Shown piece after piece: positions 1 to 11,952 of a stretch of 63,867 nt of DNA. Under the pieces are notes generated by a model. That model saw only the letters and a list, made by a program, of their open reading frames with translations. It had not been told where the DNA came from and ran no database searches. Location of the stretch: NCBI GenBank assembly GCA_009746045.1, contig RPFO01000908.1:1-63867 (forward strand), given 5' to 3'. Numbering within the stretch: the first letter of the stretch is position 1; each line of letters opens with the position of its first letter. Both the position numbers and the translations under genes were made by a program. This stretch comes from Mesostigma viride (Eukaryota > Streptophyta > Mesostigmatophyceae > Mesostigmatales > Mesostigmataceae).

Positions 1-1020
1 TCCCCCTCTCCCCTCTCCCTCTCCCTCTCCCCCTCTCCCCTCTCCCCTCTCCCCTCTCCCTCTCCCCCTCTCCCCCTCTCCCCTCTCCCTCTCCTCCCCT
101 CTCCCCCTCTCCCCCTCTCTCCCCCTCTCCTCCTCTCGTCCCCCTCTCCCCCTCATCCCCCTCTTCCCTCTCCCCTCTCCCTCTCCCTCTCCCCTCTCCC
201 CCTCTCCCCTCTCCCCCTCTCCCTCTCCCCCTCTCCCCTCTCCCCTCTCCCCTCTCCCCTCTCCCCTCTCCCTCTCCCCCTCTCCCCCTCTCCCCCTCTC
301 TCCTCTCCCCCTCTCCCCTCTCCCCTCTCCCCCCTCTCCCCCCTCCCCTCTCCCTCTCCCCTCTCCCCCTCTTCCCCTCTCCCCCTCCTCCCCCTCTCCC
401 CCTCTCCCCTCTCTCCCCTCTCCCCTCTCCCCCTCCTCTCCCCTCTCCCCTCTCCCCCTCTCCCCCTCCCCCCTCTCCCCTCCCCTCTCCCCCTCTCCCC
501 CTCTCCCCTCTCCCCTCTCCCCTCTCCCCTCTCCCCCTCTCCCCTCCCCCTCCCCCTCTCCCCCTCCCCCTCTCCCCTCTCCCCTCTCTCCCCTCTCCCC
601 CTCTCCCCTCTCCCCCTCTCCCCTCTCCCCTCTCCCCCTCTCCCCTCTCCCCTCTCCCCCTCTCCCCTCTCCCCTCTCCCCCTCTCCCCCTCTCCCCCTC
701 TCCCTCCTCTCCCCCTCTCCCCTCTCCCCCTCTCCCCTCTCCCCCTCTCCCTCTCCCCCTCTCCCCCTCTCCCCTCTCCCCCTCTCCCCTCTCCCCTCTC
801 CCCCTCTCCCCCTCTCCCCCTCCCCCTCTCCCCCTCTCCCCCTCTCCCCTCTCCCCCTCTCCCCCTCTCCCCTCTCCCCCTCTCCCCCTCTCCCCCTCTC
901 CCCCTCTCCCCTCTCCCCCTCTCCCTCTCCCCCTCTCCCCCTCTCCCCTCCCTCTCCCCCTCTCCCCCTCCCCCCCTCTCCCCTGTCCCCCTCCTCTCCC
1001 CTTCCTCCCCTCTCCTATCC
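1..1020. repeat. C/T polypyrimidine simple repeat, about 1 kb
   Basis: An almost pure C/T tract made of irregular CCCCTCT and CCCTCT units. The other strand is GGGGAGA-rich, so it is a candidate for triplex (H-DNA) or G-quadruplex structure. It ends about 80 bp before the first recognisable exon of the SNAPC1-like gene and is probably intronic or 5' to it. No gene is visible in it. Confidence 0.95.
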
Positions 1021-1100
1021 TCCTTGTCCCTATTTTGACACCGCTTTCGAACAAAATGGCATCACGTCCATCCCCCCTTGCCCCCCCCCCCCCCCCCCAG

Positions 1101-4100
1101 ATAGGTTTGTGGCGTCGGCCCCGCTGCAGATCAAGGTGGGTCTCCTCTATACGTTGCTGGCGCTGCATGAGACCGACCTTGACCGATGCCGGCAAACATC
1201 CCGCGATGACCCCGGCGCAGCCAAGGGCAGGGCCCGGCCACGCATGTGTCCCGGTAAGGGCCCCCACGTTGCAATGCAACCTCTTATGTCTCGCTCGCGG
1301 TGACGTGTACCTCCTTGCTTGATGCGCTGCTGATATTTCCATTCTGGCCCATCCCCAGTGCGGGAATACGGGCGAACGTCACGGCGGACAGATTTGTGTC
1401 GATGTTTCCCCGCACAGTCATCTCCCTTTTGGTGGAGGAGGGGGAGTTCATAACGGGCTCCGATGGGCTCGTTTGGTGGGTGGGCAGCATGCCCGCTAGG
1501 TCACTGAACAGACCTGAGCTGAATAGGACTTGAATAGGACTCTTCCCTTGGCTAGGGGCTGAGTGCGTGCATTAGAAATGCAGTCAAGGTTCAAGCACTT
1601 CGCACGTGGCCACAGTGTCTGGAAATCCCAGATCCGTCATGGTCAGGTTCTGCGTCGATGCGTGTTGATACAGTAGTGTGGTCCTACTGAAGCCATGTTG
1701 CACGTCCGTAGCGCTTGATGTGTAGTCTCACATGAAGCCATGTTGCACGTCCGTAGCGCTCGGAGCGAGTGATCCCCTCTATCATTTTTTTCCACGAAGC
1801 AGATTGTAGCTCTAGTTGCGCTCCCCCTTCGTTACCGTACAGCGAGCCTGTTGTGCCACTTTGCACTCAAGTACAGTGGGCCCGCTGCCTGTTATCAAGG
1901 GGCAGTTGGCAGCTGGCCCAGGGTATCTTTCCTCTCCCACTCTGGGCATAATATGTGGCTTCTCCCCCCCTTTCCTATCACACCCACCATCAACCTCTGG
2001 TGGCCCATGTCAAGTTAAACAGCCTGCTGTTGGCAAGGCCGCAAGTACCTTCTTCTCATGTCATGGGCCACATCCATGGCTCACCAGAAGTCCTGTTGGC
2101 TGTTACCCTTTGCATCCCCCAACGTCGACTCCAACCGCGGCCCCAAACCTTCCCCCCCCCCCCCCCCCCCCCCCCCCAAACTCCAACCCCTCCCACCCAT
2201 ACCCCTCAAAATCTCCCCAACGCGCGCAACCCCCCCGACATCCCCAGAGGGTCTGCGCGTTCTGCTCGATCTGCTCCAGCATGCGGCGCAGCATGGGATG
2301 GCCGACGTGGTGGCCGCGGTGAGGGCGCTAATGGAGGGGAAGCTGCTGACCTTTGGCGCGCTGCCCATGGCGCCGCCGCCACTGGTGGATGCTGAGATAA
2401 ATGGGGTGGACCCTGGGGGTGGTGCGCAGGCGGCGGCCAAAGGCCGCATAACGCCTGCGGACATCGCAAAGCGGCAGGAGTTGCGGTGGGTGCAGTGGGT
2501 GCACTGTGCGTGCGTGTGTGTGGTCACTATAGTATAGCACCACGCACGCATGCAAGTGTGTGCGTGTGTGTGTGCGTGTGCGTGTGCGTGTGCGTGTGCG
2601 TGTGCGTGTGCGTGTGCGTGTGCGTGTGCGTGTGCGTGTGCGTGTGTGTGTGCGTGTGCGTGTGCGTGTGCGTGTGCGTGTGCGTGTGCGTGTGCGTGTG
2701 CGTGTGTGTGTGCGTGTGCGTGTGCGTGTGCGTGTGCGTGTGCGTGTGCGTTTGCGTGTGCGTGTGCGTGTGCGTGTGTGTGTGCGTGTGCGTGTGCGTG
2801 TGCGTGTGCGTGTGCGTGTGCGTGTGCGTGTGCGTGTGCGTGTGCGTGTGCGTGTGCGTGTGCGTGTGCGTGTGCGTGTGCGTGTGCGTGTGCGTGTGCG
2901 TGTGCGTGTGCGTGTGCGTGTGCGTGTGCTTGTGCTTGTGCTTGTGCGTGTGCGTGTGCGTGTGCGTGTGCGTGTGCGTGTGCGTGTGCGTGTGCGTGTG
3001 CGTGTGCGTGTGCGTGTGCGTGTGCGTGTGCGTGTGCGTGTGCGTGTGCGTGTGCGTGTGCGTGTGCTTGTGCGTGTGCGTGTGCGTGTGCGTGTGCGTG
3101 TGCGTGTGCGTGTGCGTGTGCGTGTGCGTGTGCGTGTGCGTGTGCGTGTGCGTGTGCGCGTGCGTTTGCGTGTGCGTGTGCGTGTGCGTGTGCGTGTGCG
3201 TGTGCGTGTGCGTGTGCGTGTGCGTGTGCGTGTGCGTGTGCGTGTGCGTGTGCGTGTGCGTGTGCGTGTGCGTGTGCGTGTGCGTGTGCGTGTGCGTGTG
3301 CGTGCATCGTTTATCTGTGTATGCCGTAGAGGTCAAATCACGTTGCGAAAATGCTTTGCGAATCGGCCTCACAAACGTCTATTAATGTGCTATATTTTAG
3401 CTCGCAAACATGCCACTGTACTTGTGTACTAGTTTTTTTCTAATTGCATTTCATTTTACTTAGAAAGCGCCGTGTCTCAATTACCGTGTTGAAATAGTTT
3501 TGCCTCGCAAATCTAAACTTTTACCTTATTTGGAGGTCGCAAAACAATTTGTCGCAAAGCGATTTTGACAACTACGGTTTGTAGTAGTATGTATGTGTGT
3601 ATGTGTAAGTAGTATAGTATATGTAGTAGTATGCATGTGTGTATGCGTAATTAGTGTAGTATATGTAGTAGTATGCATGTGTGTGTATGCCAATCAAGTG
3701 ATGGGGTGGGTGGGAAGGGCCTATGTTGCCCCCATTAGTTGCATGGTGTGCATCTTCCCCATGTGCATGCCCCCATGGGCATATCATCGTGTGCATCCAT
3801 GCGATGCGTGCCCCTACTACTCTTGCTGGCATGGCGGGCGTGGTGTGCTCCATGTGATTGGCTGCTTGCACCTGATTGGTTGCTTGCATGTTATCGGCTG
3901 CGTGCACGCGGCCCAGCGTGTGCTTGGTTCCCCACATGGGCCAATTAATTAATTGATTAATGATGCATGCGTGTGTTTGGCCACATTTTCATCCTACCAG
4001 TGCATACTTCGTGGTGACGACATCAAGCATTTGTTCCACGCCGAGCGGACGAAGGCGCAAGTGTTGATGGATCGCACATGCTAATTCTTTCTTATTTTGG

Positions 4101-7100
4101 GTGGCATGAATGTGCGGTGCTCACGTGCTGTGTGGCAGGAGGGCGCTGAAGAAAGCAGACAAACACCTGGAGGATTCCGCACTGGTAAGCACGAGCAGCG
4201 ATGGCGTGTAATAGGACCTGATATCTTTATGACAGACATCGGCCACAAATTCACCCACCAAGGAAGATCGGTGCATCGCGTTTTGGCCACGTTGGCCACA
4301 AAAGTCACAAAGTCAGCCATTATTTTGTCAGCCCCTAAAGTGTATGTGCGCGTGTGATGCAAACATCGGCGATAGCGTTGCCCTGCGAAGCGGTGGGCAT
4401 CGCTCCCCTGCCGTATCTGCATCCTTCACTCCGGCTCGCGTCCTTTCTCTGCGTGCTCCGTGCTTACCTTTGCTCAGCCTTTTGTTTACCTCCCTGGGTT
4501 CGTTGCATTTTTTGGCTCATCTCGTTGAGTTATGGTGGTGATCCCACCAGCAGTGGCATCTGCAGTCTGATCTACCCCCTAACAGCCGGCTATCTCTGAC
4601 AACTGTTCCGTTCTTGCCACTGTGGCTCGCTGCTGCTTGGTTGCTGTTGGCCTGCTGTTGGTTTGCCGCGGGTTTGGTGTTGGCCTGTCGCTGCCTTGTC
4701 GGCTGACTGCAATCGGCTTGCTGCCTGCTTGCACGCTGCCTGCTTGCGCGCTGCCTGCGTGCCGCTGCCTCATCGATGGCCCCACAGGAGGAGCACAAAC
4801 GGCTGCGGGAGACGGGGAAGGCTGTGGCACAGTATGCAGACGCACGGCGCCACCTGTTTGTGTGTACGTGGCATTCGTTTGTGTGTGATGTTTTTGCGTG
4901 CTTCTATGGGTACGCAATGCTTGCTTCGGTATTGCATATTTTGTGCACGTAGTTTGGATGCGACATGTGCGCCATGGTGGCGGTGGCAGTGGGTGACTTG
5001 AATAGGTATCTGTGCATGTGTAACAAGCAGTTCTTGTTCACCTATCTGTTTTGTCCATACCAAGTCTTATCTGTCCGTGTAGGTGCCGAGAGGGTGGGGG
5101 CAAACCTGCTTTGTAAACACCGCTGTGGTACTCGTTCTGTTAGTTGAGGTCATCTATGTGAAGTCAGCGTGGTTGGTGGCATCCTCTCTTTCGTCCCCCT
5201 ATTCATCGGTCAATCAGCCGCGTGTCAATCAGCTCCCGTGTTTGGCCAACGATCCTCACGTTTCTTGTGTAATGATCCAACCTTACACTTTTCCCGGTGA
5301 TCTCCGACCATATCCCTGTCCGCTTGTCCGTCTCCCTGTCCATCGCTGCTCAGTCCCTGCACATCTCGCGGTTCCCTTATGCGTGTCATTACTTGTGGAC
5401 GTGACACCGCACCTTGGCTGTTGCTGGAACCCCACCGTGGCTGCCAAGTGGCAGGGCCGCAGTCGGCTCTCCTTGGCTCGCTCGAGCCCTGGTGTTATGT
5501 GGGCCGGGGAATGTGGGCTGCACTGTATGCTCCAGCACAACACCGCTCAAGGGCGGTCTTGTGCGGATGCACCGAGTGAAATGCATTTCGTGCCGTGTCT
5601 ATCAAGGGGGAACAGCGCGCTCGGCAGCATCACAGCTGATGCGTGCCATATGCATTTCATGCGAACGAGGAGCGTTGGATCCACAACGGATGCTTCACCG
5701 ATTGTGGCCAGCTGTGGACGGTCGTTTGCTGGGGTGTATACCTAAGCTGGCATCATAGCGACATCAAGGATGTGACGTCATTGCACTAATCTGCCTGGTC
5801 CTTGCTTACCTGGCGGCTGTGTGCGACCCTGTCCACCAAACAGATGCGCTGAAAACGGACGAGCCGGCATCACTCCTGCCATCTATAAAGGTACCTTGAA
5901 GCCAATGCTTGTAAAAATCGGCCTTTGGGGAGATGTGTCTCTTGGATAAACCAATAGCCAGCAGCCCTGCCTGGCTCAGAATTCGTGATTTGAATCGATC
6001 CACATACCAGTTTGCCGGTCCAGCAGAGTCCCCTGTCTTTGCTGCCCCTTCTCCTGGTCCAGTTGAGGCTGACCTCTTGCTTCTGAAAGCCCTTGACTCG
6101 AGCTGTAGGCTTCTTTGCACAAGATTGTTTTGGCTAGAGCTTTGGAAATGGCAATGGATATTTGGACCCACACGGACTGCTGAGGTCCATTTACTGAACC
6201 TCTCCCCTGCCTTGACCCCCTCTATCTGTGGCATTAGTGTGCTCCTTGCGGCCTCATGACACCGTGACGCTTTCGTAAGTTGCGCTCTCGTGCACCCTCG
6301 CTGCCTCATGCACGCGTGCGGCCCTTGCCACCTCATGCACGCATGCGCCTCTTGCTGCCTCATGCAACCTTTACCCTTGTTCTTCCATGCGACTTGGACC
6401 CGTCCCTTCCCGCGCAGGACCCCTCGCTGGAAGAGGTCGGCCTGGCGGCGCCCGCCGCCCTGCAAGAGGCCTGGGACGCGCTGCGTGACTTCCGCGAGCC
6501 CTACTGGGCCGAGCGCAGCCGACAAGCCGCAGAAGCGGCCTGGGAGGTGGTGGGGGCTGGGCCGAGCAACAGCCAGGTGGGTTTCCCTGTTCAGGTCTCC
6601 GTGGGGGATGCAGGCTGCTCGCTGCCTCCCTTGCCTTGAACACCTTGCCTGCTGTTCAGTCACCTTGCTTTGAACACCCGAGTGTTTGTGCGTCTGTGCA
6701 GGATGCGCTTGTGGTCTGCCTGTAAGCGCTCATCTGTAAGGCAGACTGCTGACTGGGCGGCTTGGGAATAAGGCAGCTTTCTAAGTGGGCAGGTTGCTTA
6801 GTAGGGAGCTTGCTGGACTCTTGCACTGCACCCCCTATTCTTAGATATGAAACGTGTTCGCACCATTACATCAGGAGGCCTCCCAGCGAGCTGCTCTGCG
6901 TTGTCCGTTGATGGCATGCTGACATTCCCTGGATCTTGATGGCATACCAGGTGTCACCTTTCTCAATGCGTTCTCAATGGGTCCATGGCTATGCCTGACC
7001 TTGGCCCTTGGTTTCTGGTGTCCACAACGTTTGAACCCCTGCCTGACTGCACTCCATTTTCCGTACCTTTGTGCTGCATGGCGTGCGGTTTCTCGTTGGT

Positions 7101-9382
7101 GGGTGGCATGGTTACACCCGGTGGCATGGCACCTCGTTGGTGGCATGGAATGCAGGGCCGGCAGCAGGGCAACCGTCCGCACCGCCCAGGCGCTATGGTC
7201 GGCATAACTGCGCGTCTGCTTGCAGGGTCGTCTGCTTGCGATGAAGCATGTGACGAGGAGGGCGAGGTAGGTGCGCCCACATGTGTTGGTGGCGTCAAGC
7301 GGCATGCCTAGGTGTGGCGGTTTCAAGTGGCATGCGTCTAGTAGGTGCGGCCGCTGGTACACGCCGCGGGTGGTGGTGTCTCCTCACCCCAGTAGGTAGG
7401 TATGGTCATCATGGCGGTGTCGGGTGGCCAAATGCCATGGCCATGCTGACCCGATGGGGCGATGGTGGTGTCACACGGTTGGCTTGTGCATGGGGTCGCA
7501 GTGCCCTGTGGATGGGGGGCAGGTTGGCTAAAAGCAGGTCGGCTGAGGGCATTCCTGCCTGCTCAGGGGACGGCCCAACCTGGCAGGCAGTGGGCAGGCA
7601 GCACGCCAGTAGCGGGTCCACGCGCTATTTATATTTCCATCGCGTGGGGGGATGGGAATGATGCAACCTGCAAGCCAAGTTCCTGTAGGGCAACGTGGCT
7701 GGTCCCTGGTGCTCAACTACGGCCATCTTGCCGTGCTTCTTCCTGTCGTTGGTTTTCCATGCCACCATTCAGGCTGGGGGGGGCCACCAACCCGCCGAAC
7801 CGCTGAGGGCAGCATCAGCACCTTCTGCGAATGCTGCCCCTTCTTTGCAACAAAAGGCATCAGGTACACATGCAGCCATGCTGCCTCCTCGCGCTGGTCC
7901 GTGTGGCGGTGGCACGTTCACGCATCCATGCCTACGCATTGTAGTGTAAGGCTCCGTTTCCCCGCACTGCATGTGTCGTTGTGTGCTGCATGCGTTCGCA
8001 GCGCCGTGCACGCACTGGGCTTGAGCTTGCCTGCTGACTAGACAGGACCAGTTTCACCTGCGCGGGGACAGGCTAGTTTGATCTCTAGCTAGAGGGAGGT
8101 ATGATTGCGGTTCACACGCATGATGACTGACCAAATGGATCGCTAGTCCTGGGAGTGCGGGGCGTGTGGTGGTAGAACCCCATGTTTCTGGTGCATGCTG
8201 AGATGGTACAGATACTCGCATCCAAGTGCAGGGGGTCCACCCACTGACCGGGATGTTACAGTTACTCGCATCCAAGTGCCAGGGGTTGACCCATTGACCA
8301 GGATAGTAGAGATGCTTGCATCCAAGTGCAAGGGATCCACCCACTGACCGAGCATCGAGGCACAAGGCCGGCTTGTCATAAAGAGAAATGTACAATGTGA
8401 TCCGCGGTGGCCAGCAGCATGTCTCCCCTGAAGCACATGTCCGTTTATCATGTTGAATTTTACAGGATGTCCTTCAGTTTGGTCCTTGAAGTCATCTGCG
8501 CCCCTGCATGGCTCGTAGCTCTGTATCCTTGTAACACACGTGCATGGTGTGCTTGTTTTTGAAGACTTTTAGGGGAAGGCCTAAAGCATGGCTCTTGTAT
8601 ACCTTTTGAACTTCAATACTGCCTGCCAGAGGCCGTCCTGCCTGTGTGTGGTATCTTGTGGTTGTTATTCCCAGGAATCGACAATGTGGTCCGAGACATG
8701 CCGAGCATCATGGGGCGAGGGCGGAAGAGGAAAGGTTCCTGACGTTTGGCAGAATGAAAATGGTGTCACGCTGTGGCATCCTAACCCAGCTGTTTTGTGG
8801 TCGGGAGGGTGATGCTTGGAAAGCCATCGGAGCTTAGGAACTCCGGTGCCTTCAGGAAGATTTGTTGCATAGGAGTGCAAGGGTGGACGGGCACTTGTAC
8901 CCCAGGGATCTGGAGGGAAGGGCAGCCCGCTATGCATATAATTTGACCGTCGTTGTCGTCCCATTTGGTCATGGGATGCTGGGCACAATCGATCCCCATG
9001 GGGCTTAGTACAAAACCAGCTGAAGTGAGAGTTTTATTGCCATATCCATGCAAGGTGTAACCGAATCACAATCGCGGCAGCACCTGTCCCTCGCCCTCAC
9101 TCACACAGTTTATGTGTTGTCCGGGCCAACTTCGTACTCGCCGCCCATTTGGTCCAGATCCTTCCTAGGCCTGGTGGGCCGGCAGCGGTGTTGTTGCATG
9201 TCGCTTGTAGTTCTGTACATCGTGTTGTTTTTTTTATCATCGCATGCCAGTGATTATCTTCTTTAGGGTTCTTCTTCGCCACATGCAAGACCAACCCCGA
9301 GAAGCCCCAAGTGCACTGGCGGGGCGGGGACCTTTACGTCAACAAGAAACTGTGGAAGCCCCCCCGGGCTCCCCCGGGATAG
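1101..9382 (+). CDS. SNAPC1: snRNA-activating protein complex subunit 1-like (SNAP43 family), 5' end outside window
   Basis: SNAPc binds the proximal sequence element of snRNA promoters. I traced eleven exons: 1101-1253, 2248-2489, 4001-4062, 4139-4184, 4788-4863, 5083-5112, 5844-5890, 6418-6576, 7773-7863, 8675-8734 and 9267-9382 (stop TAG 9380-9382). All junctions are GT-AG and the phases chain through to 359 codons. Family evidence is in the first two exons: [17 protein letters not shown] matches, from memory, the QIRVGALYLLYGLYNT region of animal SNAPC1. The spliced stretch [15 protein letters not shown], followed by [15 protein letters not shown], matches the segment after it. The middle is charged and helical. 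The C-terminus has a basic GRGRKRK patch followed by [10 protein letters not shown] and [16 protein letters not shown], which I do not recognise. The donors at 2490 (GTGCAG) and 4063 (GTTGAT) are weak, and one exon is only 30 nt. N-terminal codons are missing. The family call rests on the N-terminal domain only. Confidence 0.68.
2152..2177. repeat. C26 homopolymer
   Basis: A run of 26 C in the intron just upstream of the second SNAPC1-like exon, inside its polypyrimidine tract. It shows that the assembly can hold long homopolymers. Confidence 0.95.
2550..3303. repeat. (TGTGCG)n hexanucleotide satellite
   Basis: About 750 bp of TGTGCG units with a few substitutions (TGTGCT, TGTGTG, TTTGCG), in the second visible intron of the SNAPC1-like gene. 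The tract is alternating purine-pyrimidine, the classical Z-DNA-prone composition. It is open in several frames (AHAH, CVCV, HTHT, RVRV), which are not genes. Confidence 0.97.
8202..8351. repeat. 50-bp tandem repeat, three copies
   Basis: Units start at 8202, 8252 and 8302 with exactly 50-bp spacing and contain ACTCGCATCCAAGTGC or a near match. The array lies in the intron between the exons ending at 7863 and starting at 8675. Confidence 0.9.
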
Positions 9383-11952
9383 AGCACTCAAGCTAGTTGT
9401 CTAGACGCGGGCAATCGATTATGGGATAGCTTAGGCATTATAGCACTTGAAATGATATTAGCGCACAGCGTTATAGTACCTTCAATTAGCTCTGGCACCT
9501 TGTGGCCATCAGCTTGCGCCTTAGCCGACATCTTGAGCCCACCTCACCTTTGCATGCATGGAGGATAAGCTATGCATGCGTCAGCCTGCCTATGGTAGTG
9601 CACTGGTTGTACTGCACCCACAGTGTTGCGCCCCGGCATGCATCATGCTGTGGAGAGAGCGCTCTGTGGCCTGCGCCCACTTGCGGCGGTGAGAGAAGCT
9701 AGGGCGCCCTCCCTCCTTCTCGCTGAGTATATAGGGTTCATGAAGGTTCCTTTACTCTGTATTGGCACCCATGTGACGCAGTCACGTGCTTATGGATTAA
9801 TTAATTAATTAATTAATTAATTAAGGGCTCTTCTTCTTTCCGGGGCTTTCCTTTAATGTTGCATGCCGATCCTCACCTCCGTAATTATAATGACATTTTG
9901 AATACATAGATATCTGATATGCTCTCTGGTACCTGGCCGGCCCTGATGCACGCAGTCATGATTTTTTTTTTCTCAAACAAAAAGATGTATATCTATGTCT
10001 AATTACAAGTGATCTGCCCAGTTTAGCTGCAAGCTCAGTTTTGGACATGCTGATAATCGATGTGAGCGGTCGGGCTGCAAAGCATGCCACTAAATATCAA
10101 TGAGACAACCAGCGCATGTACACAGGTCGCATGCAACAACCTTTCCCTTAGAAACTGCCTGCAGTTGGGGCAGTCGTCCTTGCTCTAGCTTCAGGGCAGA
10201 TAGATTTCATGGTCATGCTAGGCAAGGGCAGACCTTCATAATGATGCCTGTTGACCTGTCAAGGAAGTCGCATTTCTCTGTTGCCTCGCAACAGGCACGT
10301 GTTTATCATATGAAAGGTGGCAGGTGGCTTTTCATCGAGTGCATGTGAGCGGGCGAGTGCCACCATTCTTGGATTGATAGCTATCCCAAGATCTCCACAA
10401 GCCCTGCAGGAGGCATAACGGCACTGGTTCAAGTGCAGATAGATAGGAAAAAAAGTGCCCCTGAGACTTGCTGGCATGTGTGCCACCGTCAACGACGGAC
10501 TCATCGGGTACGGATTTGGAGCCGTCGCGAGGCGATGCACATTGCGCCACTCAAAGTGCGCTATACCTGGTGAGGCACACGGTGGCTAAGAGGTAGGGAG
10601 GACAACAAAGTCAAGAATTCGGCCGAAAAGTCAGGGCTTCAAATATCTTTTTATAATCCTTTATCAGGAATCAGCCGCTAGTGACGAGGCGGACCTGGCA
10701 GCGGAGGGCGGGGGGGGGTGATTTTCGACACGCCCAGACTGAGTCACTCGAGCTGATGCATGTTGCCCATGTAACGGCCAGTACCGCCGGATCTAGGCCA
10801 ATCTGACAGCGTGCACATCCTAACATTGTATACCACTACTAGCTTTCTATCGTGCCAGAAACCCTGGTCGCCACCATAAAGCAACGTGCTCATGCTAGTG
10901 CGCTTCAAAAGCCTCACTCAGGGTAAAAGTTTACGTTTACAGCTGCATGTTGGATTCTAAGGAATTGCTCGGTGAAAAATAATATACGAGACCAAATAGA
11001 AGACCATGCCATGTTGTAAACTGAGTCAGCCAGTGAGTCAGTCAGTCAGTCAGTTTATTCCCACGTCGGTCACAGCCAGACAGAGACAATATAACAGGCC
11101 GAGGCCGTGTAATGTACGTGATGCAAGCTGAGTACCGTGCACCGTGCACAACAGCTGCGATGCGGTATGCATCGAAAGACTGAACTTGATCGCTCTTTGG
11201 CTGCGGACACCTAGTGGTAGTACTACTATTGGCAGAGCGATCGGGTCGATGACTCGAAGCCCTTCATAACTCGCAAGTCGTCTATCGTCTGGGCTATTGC
11301 GTTGGCTTCCCTGGGCTATCCGACTTTTTCTAACAGGCATGGCAATCTTTTGCCAACATTATCAGTTGGAACCTGGTTGGAAGGGTCTGTTTGCACTTCT
11401 CCGGACATCGCGCGCGGAAAACATTTTTCTCGTTTTCGCGCCTGCAATTATACGGGCGCGTCTACGCCTGTACGGGCGAAAGTTTAACGTGCAACTGCAT
11501 GCATCACGAAGAGGTGCATGCTGCAGGATTTTTACGCATGTTTTCACAAACATGACAGGTTCCTACTATAATAATCTTAGTAACAGCCACTTAAGATATC
11601 ATCCCAAGCCTCCCCGCCCGCTTGGGTTTCGAAATGCGCAGGTGGATCATCACTCGGCACTTTCCCATCAGCAAGAAAGCAAAATGCGAGCCAAGGTGCC
11701 AGAGTCACGAGATATTGATGCGAGGATCGAACCAATATTTTAGCCAGCGTACGCCTAGCGGAGTTTGTCGCCTCGTAGCAGGTTGGAGTTCTTGCTAGGT
11801 ACGCATCGCCGGGTAGTGCTTTCCGCGCCTGCAGCTTGGATCTGTTCGAATCTGCTTTCTCGGTAGCTCTCCGGCTGACGCAGTTCCTGTACCTGTACTT
11901 TATTTTTGCTGTTACATCCCAGGCTCCATTTCTGCCTGACATTATTTCAAAA
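9383..11952. other. Intergenic region between the SNAPC1-like and MAP70-like genes
   Basis: I see no supported gene here. It contains (TTAA)n at about 9795-9825 and an AGTC tetranucleotide run at about 11035-11055. The last few hundred bases should hold the promoter and 5' UTR of the MAP70-like gene, but I recognise no specific promoter motif. The start context is CAAAAATGG, a good eukaryotic initiation context. Confidence 0.6.

Noticed and set aside
2081-3432. Long HAHA, HTHT, CVCV and RVRV frames
   Set aside because: Simple-repeat artefacts of the TGTGCG satellite within an intron.
3572-3937. Opposed Tyr/Ile-rich and Val/Cys-rich frames around GTAGTATGTATGTGTG repeats
   Set aside because: Derived from short GT/TA microsatellite sequence inside an intron, with no exon signals.
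7226-7266. Possible SNAPC1-like exon (acceptor TTGCAG, donor GTAGGT)
   Set aside because: The splice sites look good, but including it breaks the phase chain between the exons ending at 6576 and starting at 7773, which join directly in phase 0.
9267-9382. Alternative reading of the last SNAPC1-like exon ([19 protein letters not shown])
   Set aside because: Needs different phases in the preceding exons; the [10 protein letters not shown] frame chains in phase 1 from 8675-8734 and 7773-7863.
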